From contig OX104127.1 in assembly GCA_944470555.2 (NCBI GenBank), positions 91,970,708 to 92,034,707 on the forward strand: a DNA stretch of 64,000 nucleotides, written 5' to 3'. This document shows, piece after piece, positions 56,250-64,000 of the stretch (its first letter is position 1; each line of letters starts with the position of its first letter). The translations under genes and the position numbers were made by a program. A model generated the notes under the pieces. It was not told the origin of the DNA, did not search any database, and worked only from the letters and a program-made list of their open reading frames with translations. Source of the stretch: Heterobilharzia americana. Lineage: Eukaryota > Platyhelminthes > Trematoda > Strigeidida > Schistosomatidae.

Positions 56250-56570
56250 GTTTGTAGTTAACTCAGTGTTTGGTTGTAAGATTCTGTATCTTCATCGACT
56301 GAGGTGACTTGAACGTGTACTGCTATGCTGAGCCACCACCTACCTCGATGTGGAATGCTGTGGTAAGTTGAATGAAGTTGAAAATGGTTAAGGGTGGCCA
56401 GATCAAGACGTGATGTCAGTGCATGAATTCCCTGACTAATTTGTATAAAATCCTTGAGGTGATAAGAATCAGTGGTTGAAGACACTTGGTAAAATGACTG
56501 AAAAGTGACAACAGTGGAGTAGATTTATTCACTGTTTGACGTCATCTAATGATGAAATGTTTTGACCAAC
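56250..56570 (+). pseudogene. C-terminal fragment of the second RTE-like family
   Basis: Reads FIFIDRG-like HLHRLRWLERVLRMLSHHLP with stops, then GGQIKT and QWLKTLG-type remnants ending near VDLFTV. It parallels 35120-35410 (HLLRWLGYMLHMLSLPIL, GWSDQNMSP, WLRTFFDV). Strongly decayed. Confidence 0.6.
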
Positions 56571-56755
56571 CCCAATTTTTAAATTTCCTTTTTTACCACG
56601 CACTTTCGTCTACTTCGATGTCAATTTTTTCCATTCGTTTATTCTTTGTATACGACTGAGAAATGTAGCAACCTGAAGTGATACACTCAAAGATAACTGA
56701 AATTCATTGAAGCCTTCGCAACTAATCTGTCTGAGTTTTACGATAAAATATCTTA

Positions 56756-57083
56756 TCTTGGTTGTATTGTGTTCTCTGAGCTGGTTTGTTTAATCGTGAA
56801 GCTTTCATCGTCTTTCTAGAAGACATCATCAGCAATAACTTCAGTATGAAGTGACCTGTCAGTATGTCTCCGTGAGTGATTTAGTGGTGTGCCTTGACGA
56901 ATTGGTCTGTGATTGGCTGTTTCCATTGACTGTTATATCGTCAAGGCGAGCCACTAAATTACTCACGGATAGATACTGACAGCTCACTTCAAACTGAAGT
57001 TAGTGCTGACGATGTTGCCTGTTAGGATGATGAAAGCTTCACGATTAAACAACCCAGCTCAGAGAACACAATACAACCAAGAC
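56756..57083. repeat. Fold-back element with 145-bp arms
   Basis: The left arm 56756-56899 (TCTTGGTTGTATTGTGTTCT to GCCTTGACGA) is the reverse complement of 56938-57083 at most positions; the loop is only 38 bp. Both arms contain the complement of ATGAAAGCTTCACGATTAAA. No coding sequence. Could be two terminal repeats of a PLE fused head to head, or an independent fold-back transposon. Confidence 0.82.
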
Positions 57084-57727
57084 CATCCACCTGAGCTATA
57101 AATATTCTCCATTATTTCAAAATGTCTTATGCTTGTCACCTCTGATGATGTGAAGAGACCACTTCACAATGCTCTATAGCTTATAAATCCATCTTGATGG
57201 TACAGTCGGCTTATGAAATTCAAAATCAGTTATTGCTCCGAAGAACTCATTTTATTTAACCGAAGATCTACTATGCAATAATAATATGTACCCATGTATC
57301 ATGTATAATTTGATTTCAGTTATTTTCCATTTAGATACATTGATTTTGATGAAGTTTCACAGGTACCACCCGTTGCAGTATGTCGGAAGAAAAGATAAAA
57401 GAATAAAATAGGGACATATACTCTCGAAATATAACAAACTAATTAGCATCCTTGTTCAGCTTGATGTGAAGTCTGTCTTAAAAGCTTTAGGAAATTTGAA
57501 AAATGAAAAAGTCACCATGATAGTACAAGTGATTTTAACAACTGGATTTGATTTTAAGGGGGTCAGGAAGGTGAACTACTCATAATATTATAAAAGTAGT
57601 TCAATTTGTAGAGTTCACAGAATAGGATGTAGGCAGTGTTGAGGTATACTAAATTTCCTCATGTTTTCAACAACCAATTAACAAGAGATTATTGAATAAG
57701 TTGACGTTTAAAATTGAGTTAATATGT

Positions 57728-58001
57728 AGATACTGGTTGTTGATTCAAGGTGAAATGAAAATCTGGGTCGAAGCGGGATTGAAATTAATGACCTCCTAGT
57801 TACCGACCCAGTAATGCTTCAAATGAGCTATGAAACCCGGCTCTAGATCCTTGACGGTTGAGGTAAAAGTCGTATCTAGTCAGCAGCCAGGTCTCGTAGC
57901 TCAGTTGGTAAAGCACCGAGCCGGTAACCTAGAGGTCGCTGGTTCGAAACCTGCCTTAAGTCAGATTTTCATTTCACCGTCAATCCTCAGTCAGTATCAA
58001 T
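57728..58001. repeat. Inverted pair of tRNA-derived units (family R3)
   Basis: The right unit (57889-58001, plus) starts with a tRNA-like head: A-box TAGCTCAGTTGG, anticodon-like loop CCGGTAA and B-box GGTTCGAAACC, then the tail TCAGATTTTCATTTCACCG. The left unit (57728-57840) is its reverse complement, more diverged. The acceptor stem does not pair and position 33 is C, so it is not a working tRNA; the loop suggests descent from tRNA-Thr(GGT). The spacer is about 48 bp. Confidence 0.75.
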
Positions 58002-61000
58002 AGTATGAGTCCGTCAAACCCCAACTATCTTAGACAATCAAACTGATAGTTACTTTACTCATGTTATAATACTTAACCCAGAATTCGCAAAGTGGATGCA
58101 TACAAAACATCTTGTCAATGCAAAAATCACGTTTTGTATCACGTAAATAATGTGAAGTGATAGTGGATTAGCAGTCACTGGTTATATAAGATGAAAATAA
58201 TCGAGTACGGAATTAACTCTAAAAACATTGCATGCAACATAACACATGCAAAGCCAGACTCTTAAACAATAACCTTAGATTTCACACTTCATGATCCCTC
58301 AGCTCCCTGAAAAGTAGTGGCAAAAACGACAACGGTATATTTTCCAGTCGTCTATATAATAAATAATGGTTTATATACATTTTTCACAACATTGGAAAGT
58401 TCTATACTTTTCTAGTAAATCCTATAACCAATCTGTGTCTTACTCGTATGATCACGTGGTTTTCTCAAACTTTCATCATGCCATGATTGTGTGTGAAGGT
58501 TTTGTTCAGGGATATTCAGGCATTTTGAGGAATCTAGAGGATACTGTAGCATGGCAAAGTTAGATCATTGGTAGAATTACTACAGAAAAGCATTAATAGA
58601 TGATTTTCAGCTCAAGCTCCAATTTTTTTTTACTAGTTTCGTCAAGAAAGCTTTCATTCTAATGCAACGAACTTATTTTTTAAAAAGTGTTCCTAATCTC
58701 TCAGGTATTGAAAATGTATAGAACTAAAATGTGCTACTTGAAGAGAGTATTTGTCAATTCCGGTATAGTAACTGCTTCACTGCACTTTTCGTATCCTTTA
58801 GCTGGCAAGTGTGAACCTTATATTTTGATCAAACGTTTATTTCAGACTGTAACGGGCTGATTATCAACCTACTAAATCAAATAAACATGAAGTATTCTGT
58901 TCAGTTTTATGTCTTTGGTATTTGAGGTGGTGTTAGGAAGATACCTTCAAAGCATCGGGATTTCTGTCATTGAATTTTAAATGTATCATTTTATCATAAA
59001 CTGAGTCATATAGAAGTCATAAATTGACCAAACAGAAGTATTCTATGAATGGTTCTTATTGTCATCCAACTGAGAAGTTTGTCCAATATGTTTTCCAATC
59101 CACGATCTTTACATTGAATGTTTAGTTCACATTTGATATCTGACAACCTGAGGAGTTTTACTAGTTACTCATCCAATCTCTTATTTGTTTAGTTTCTAAT
59201 GAGAATACTAAATAACAATAAAGTATTATATGCCATTGCTTTTGATCTGAGATGTCTAAAACTTAAGTGAGAAATGGAAAGACGATGATGACTTACTATG
59301 AAAGGAATAAGTTTGTAATGGAAAAACCATGAAGTTGCTTGAGTTATTTTTTATCCTGCATGTAATTTCCTTGAAGTGAACAGTATGAAAAATGCATTGT
59401 CACTGGTCTGGAGTTCTTAGATGTTTATTCCTTTGCACGACACTATCTAATTCTGATGGCACAAATCTATATTACTGTGAACAGTAAAACTTGAATAGAT
59501 ATTCACTTGGATTATATGATTATGTAGAAACTTACAGATTTCCGAAATCATCATTGTGGGTTCTTTTGGTCTCCGAAGCTACAAGCATAAGAATTTAAGG
59601 TAAAATAAATGTTTATTTAGAGTAACGAGGAATTGTGAAGACGAATCAAACATGTCGACTGCTTATAACGGAAGTTTGGAATTTTGCACGACTTTGGTGC
59701 CACCACTGGTGAAAAAGGAAGGATGACTAAAAACGATCTAAACTCTAACACTCTGTATATGCTGAAAATTGGTATTTCCTTGTTCATTCCATAACTTGTG
59801 GAATCTTCTGATGTTTTTAATCAAATTTACTGACCCCCCCCCCTTCCATACCATTCAGGTCCCGTACAATCTTGTACATTTTCCAACATATATCAATGTG
59901 ATGATGCCTGTAAACTGGTGTCTCTCATGTTAAACTACTAATATGAAAATAAAATATTTATTTATTTATTATTTATTATGAAAGAATATACTAGTGATTA
60001 GTGAAATAATGGCAAATCTAGATGTTTATCACAGAAAACTGTTCAACTTCTTTGTGAATAGACTTGTTTTTCGCCTTCAGGATAGCTTGGATCTTAAGTT
60101 AATGTAATCTGATCTATTAAAAATGTAAGAGAGTTTTAATGGTGTACCAATGTGTTCTTGAACTCAATGTGAAAGGTACTCAGAATTCATGCGAATATAC
60201 CATACATTAGTTGCAAAAGGCAATGAATATAGAATTAGTGGTGGACACAGATGTAAGTCTCTGTTTTAATGCACTAGTTGATCATGTAATTGGAACTGGT
60301 GACAGGGTAGCAAAAATATTACTGAGTGAAATATAGGAAGAAAAGACTTGTACTTACTCTCAGAAATGAAGGTCGAAAACTAGTCAAAGTCAATGGGTTA
60401 AGGTGAAATCAACTGCCATCATGATAAGTGAAGTTTTGTAAATAAAGTCTCTCCTTCTACTTCAACATACATTATTTAATAGTAACTGATATAACTAAAT
60501 CCAGCGTGAGAGGGGTTTTCGGCCCGTTAATGATGGAAAGCGTGGTCGTTACATCCATGGCATAAATCGATCATATATCATAAAGTTATCCTCATGGGCC
60601 CGTATTAACTTAGGTTCTATCGAATATTCCTCGAAATGTAAGTTGAAGCCAAATTCGATATTCTTCCAAATTACTTGCTTAGTTTATGTGCAATTCTAAA
60701 AGAAACTAAAAATCAGTTTTATTTTGCATTCATAAACACTTTACTACTAAATAGTTCACATTATTTTATACACAAAACATGGAATTTCGTGTTGGGTTAT
60801 TTTTCACCAGAATAATTAATAATCACTTGTTTATCTGCTCATTGAAAATTGTTTTTCCTAAATGTTGAAAAATTCCTTCTCTCTTCATGACATTTCTTAC
60901 ATTTCAAGAATGGGTTAACATGTCAACACTGAGTATTAAGAGATGGTTGAGCAATTTCCGAACCAAGTTTCTCACATTTAGTTAAGTCTCAGTTACTTAC

Positions 61001-61339
61001 CTGTAACATCGATATAATTCTCTATGGAATTTATTAATTACGTTGCAGTAAATTACTTTTTGTAGTGATCAGTTATGACGGTAACGTTCAACGTCTGTTT
61101 GATGAAATTTTTCGCAAAACATATCGTTTCTTTCTGACAGACTAAATGATTTGACTAATCTTACATTTATTCTACAAATTCTCTCAACAAAAACTGCCTC
61201 AAAGTGGCTAAAAATATAATGGAGTATCTGAGTAAGTGGGGGTGAGTACATCAAATACTTGCAGTTATGTAAATACAGAGCATTAACCTTATGTTACTGA
61301 CATACGTTTGAACGTATCATATGACTTTTAAAGGCCTGA
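58002..61339. other. Long A+T-rich non-coding stretch
   Basis: I see no gene or known repeat in 3.3 kb. A C10 run at 59835-59844 and open frame 58366-58563 are unsupported as features. Confidence 0.35.
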
Positions 61340-61504
61340 AATTCCGTGCTGAGGTTTGTGGTAACTTATTAATCGGTTTCACGTTTGCATTCATCCTGAA
61401 CTGACACCAGTTGAAGAAAGCTTCGCAAATTGGGAGCACTGAGCGCTAGTTTCAACCCAGAATGAAACCCTTCAGCAGTGCGCACCAATAAACCCACAAT
61501 CGGG
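61340..61504 (-). repeat. R2 tRNA-like repeat, 3' part
   Basis: The minus strand reads GCGCACTGCTGAAGGGTTTC, then GCGCTCAGTGCTCCCAATTT, ACTGGTGTCAGTTCAGGATG; it matches the last 130 bp of 41284-41535. Cut off at the RTE fragment on its right. Confidence 0.62.
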
Positions 61505-62460
61505 AAGATCATAGATGACAGTAGGTAGCAGCCTTGTCTCATTCCTGCCTGCACTTCCACTCTAAAAACATCACTCAACATTACATTGCGTTATCAATCA
61601 CTTGGCATCTAGCATCATCATCATCATAATCATACAGCTGTTGAATGAGGTTGATAAAGGTTTAAACCACTAAAACCACAGTGTTGAAGCACCTGCATAC
61701 CAAATTAAGTCTCGGCCCACACCTCGATCGAAGGCCTTGTCAAAGTTGATGAAGTTGAGATGAGGTAATGAGTTGACTACCATTCAATGCTCTGGTGTCT
61801 GATGATGCATAGCGTAGCCTTGCATTTTGATGCACACATGATTGGTTCTTCCTGAAGCCATTCAGCCAGCCATCCAGCCATCCAGCCAGCTAACTAGTCT
61901 GTTCTGGTCGTAATTTTGAATCGAGAGTATATTTTAATCTCTCCAGGATGATGCAGTTTAGTATTTTGCTTGGATTGTACAGCAGCATAATTCCGTAACA
62001 GTTCTTACAAACAGTTAGGTCACCATTCTTTGGGAGTTTGATGAGGTAGCCTTACTTCCAATCGGCAAGTACCTTTCCTTCCTTCATTCCAGACCCTCTA
62101 CAACAGGAGTGGTGTGAGCATGTCCGCTGTCATCTCTGAGTCTGTTTCCAGTGCTTGTGGAGGAATTCCATCTGATCCTGCTGCTTCCATAACTTTCAGT
62201 GACTTTATGGCGTTCACGACTTCACTTCTGATTTTGTCGGGAGGCTTGTGTTCACCGGTGATTCTTTGGCTGGGTTGCTGGTGGTATTTCCGGACGAGTT
62301 GCAGTTGATGATGATGGTGAAAGTGGTCGACTTAAGAGTTTTTTGAAGTGGTCAGCTTATCGTCTCCCTTGTTTCCCCCATTTTGGTAACTAAATTCCTT
62401 TCGCTATCTTCTTTTGGTTCCATCTGTGTTGATCTCTTCCCTGGTTATTTGATATAATTG
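61505..62460 (-). pseudogene. Decayed RTE RT fragment
   Basis: Minus strand, right to left: linker/RT entry (AAGSDGIPPQALETDSEMTA-like near 62150), LERLKYTLDSK-like (61940-61920), the FDKAFDRGVGRD-like region near 61740 and VEVQAGMRQGCYLLSSMIF near 61550. An internal RTE slice lacking both ends, more diverged than other copies. ATCGGG occurs near both edges (61499-61504; 62467-62472). Confidence 0.75.
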
Positions 62461-62469
62461 ATGGGGATC

Positions 62470-62515
62470 GGGCTGTATCGTAAACTGACAGAAGTAGGAA
62501 ATATGGACTGCTGAA
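62470..62515 (+). repeat. R2 repeat fragment
   Basis: CGTAAACTGACAGAAGTAGG followed by AAATATGGACTGCTGAATTT matches 41306-41345. Opposite orientation to 61340-61504. Confidence 0.5.
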
Positions 62516-63399
62516 TTTTACCCACGAAACCTCTGTAGGTGTATGCATAGTCGTTTAGTTCCATTTTGAACTCATATAAACAGCCATTTGATTTTTTTTA
62601 TGCTCATCGTTTCCAGTTTGCTTTCGCTCAGAAACGTCAGTAACGTTTAGAAAAAGTCAAAAGCTGGGATAATAGCAAGTAAATTTAACTAAGAAGTTTA
62701 TTTTATGCTCGATTATTTTCACTGCTTTGTGAAATACAAAAGATATTTTCAGCTTATTCTTGTAATTGATAAATTATTTAAGCCTGTTTCTGTGACAATA
62801 TATGCTGCATAATACTAATTAGGTAACTGACTGTTTTAACTTAAGATATTCTCGTTGAAGTACAACTGTAATAATAAACTGAAATATTTTTATTCACATT
62901 AGTATATCAAAAATGTTTCAATGTACAACCATTGAACAGGTGTGCTTAGTAGTCTTCAACTAAAGAACAACTGAAATGCATCACCTGGTTACCATAATTT
63001 TATATTTAGATATTCAATGGAGTCTAATGAACAGCCGAACATTTTGAATTAGTTTAGAGAATAACAAGTCAAAAAACTATAATGAATTTGGTGAACATGG
63101 TGAACAATGAAAATGTTCATCAGTTCATCAAGTCATTTTTATATCATTATATACATACCATACATATGATATATGTAAATACACAATTCTTGAGTAGACG
63201 ATAAGTGCAGGAATCTCACTTTGTATGGTTCAACGTGATGATTATATGCAACTGATTTACCTATCTATAATAAATAATGGTAAACTGAAACTACAGTAAA
63301 TATCAGTTTGAAGTTAAATTCACTACAGTCTGTGCAATGTATGAATTCATTATTTAAATTCCTCGGAACTTACAGTCAGATTTACTCAGATTTAGATTC
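62516..63399. other. A+T-rich non-coding stretch
   Basis: No supported feature; may include the 3' untranslated region of the CR1-like element to the right. Confidence 0.3.
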
Positions 63400-64000
63400 G
63401 TTGTTTGATAATAGGAGGCTATTATCCTATATTAATCCTTTTCCAGTATATCACTGTGGTCATCCAGTCTTCTTTTGAGCAAGTCAGTTGGTGACACGGA
63501 TATCACTTCTTCTGGACGTTAGTTTGATGAACTGATTACTGATTGGAGAACCTAGAACTCCACATTCTTCCTCTGGTTTCTATTCCCCTGTTATGTCGTC
63601 TGAGATGTCCCGACCTAGTGCAGTGGAAAAGAGAAGGTAGATCACAATCATATTCATTCGTTAGAATCCTTTACACCATGATTATATCTCTCAGCTATCT
63701 GAGATAGGATAAAGAGAAGAGATTCGGCTCCTTAAATCGATTTTCGTAGGACAACCCAGCCGTGGCTTGGATCATAGCAACTCTTTACAGAAGTTCTGAG
63801 TCACCCGTCAGACAAGAATCGGCCACCTGTGTACAGTTTTCTAGTAAAGAAGTAACTAGGGATATGCATAACATGGTGAATATACCAGCACTTATTTTGT
63901 AAACGTTCTGAGTATCACACAAAATGTCCTAAACCAATCGACAGCAAGCTATGGCCTTCAAGTCATAACTAACTATGACTCCTAGGTCACTGTATGCCAC
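63400..64000 (-). pseudogene. CR1-like RT C-terminal relic, runs off the edge
   Basis: The minus strand from 64000 reads YSDLGVIVSYDLKA, CISLVTSLLENCTQVADSCL, then TGDSELL, GLSYENRFKEPNLFSLSYLR, the RDIIMV...ILTNEYD block, and HLRRHNRG. This is the post-catalytic part of CR1/Jockey-type proteins (LGV.VS.DL, SLLEYC.Q, DSELLE, FSLSYRR). Several stops. The catalytic core would lie beyond the window. Confidence 0.75.

Noticed and set aside
56800..57040. A hammerhead ribozyme in the fold-back arms (CTGATGATGTC...GACGATGAAA)
   Set aside because: Relative to the consensus there are extra bases between stem II and GAAA, and the right-arm copy has a broken stem II; similarity is suggestive only.
57890..57962. 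A functional tRNA-Thr gene
   Set aside because: A and B boxes are perfect, but the acceptor stem and part of the anticodon stem do not pair, base 33 is C, and an inverted repeat copy with the same tail lies beside it.
1..64000. CRISPR array, bacterial operons or prophage
   Set aside because: No regularly spaced direct repeats and no prokaryotic genes; all signals are of animal repeat DNA.

Overview
The window looks like repeat-rich, A+T-rich nuclear DNA of a blood fluke (Schistosoma or a close relative). The best evidence is a set of hammerhead-ribozyme-bearing, pol III-box repeats of the Sm-alpha type known from schistosomes. They occur alongside RTE-clade non-LTR retrotransposons ending in (TAA)n tails, Penelope-like elements (PLEs) with GIY-YIG remnants, and CR1-like relics. 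The species cannot be fixed from the sequence alone. There is no operon, prokaryotic gene, rRNA, functional tRNA or CRISPR array.

Layout. 0-20 kb: five short plus-strand stretches (621-731, 2341-2398, 11586-11743, 17593-17764, 19020-19110) have splice-like borders, and all four junctions have compatible reading phases. They may be exons of one unrecognised host gene with long introns. Three exon-like open stretches lie on the minus strand inside its second putative intron (4.6-8.7 kb). The same region holds a CR1-like endonuclease relic, Sm-alpha copies, a tRNA-like repeat, a PLE (9.2-10.0 kb) and RTE fragments. 12.4-17.5 kb is a clear nested insertion: a full-length minus-strand RTE (13282-16474) sits inside an older plus-strand RTE and is flanked by a 15-bp target-site duplication. 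A paralogue at 21.1-23.7 kb preserves the unoccupied site.

20-36 kb: a defective RTE copy, two tandem Sm-alpha dimers (24.8-25.2 kb plus; 28.1-28.5 kb minus), one of which has a hammerhead core that looks intact, a second PLE relic (29.6-30.4 kb) and a relic of a second RTE-like family (34.2-35.4 kb). 36-49 kb: several plus-strand RTE fragments, one carrying a (TGCAC)19 microsatellite inside its coding region, a large inverted pair of a tRNA-like SINE-like repeat (40.9-41.5 kb), a PLE relic with inverted flanks (43.9-45.5 kb) and a second full-length RTE (45.5-48.9 kb, minus).

49-64 kb: an inverted tRNA-like repeat pair (51.0-51.6 kb), a tiny 5'-plus-3' RTE derivative (52.4-52.8 kb), a recent RTE copy next to CR1 sequence (53.0-55.0 kb), a fold-back element (56.8-57.1 kb), a tRNA-like inverted pair (57.7-58.0 kb), a decayed RTE fragment (61.5-62.5 kb) and a CR1-like C-terminal relic running off the right edge.

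The transposable-element genes are all broken by frameshifts, stops or truncation. Autonomous RTEs would supply endonuclease and reverse transcriptase for target-primed insertion, and the defective, miniature and pol III-type elements probably depend on such machinery in trans. Host exon calls are tentative and rest on open frame, splice-like borders and phase agreement only.
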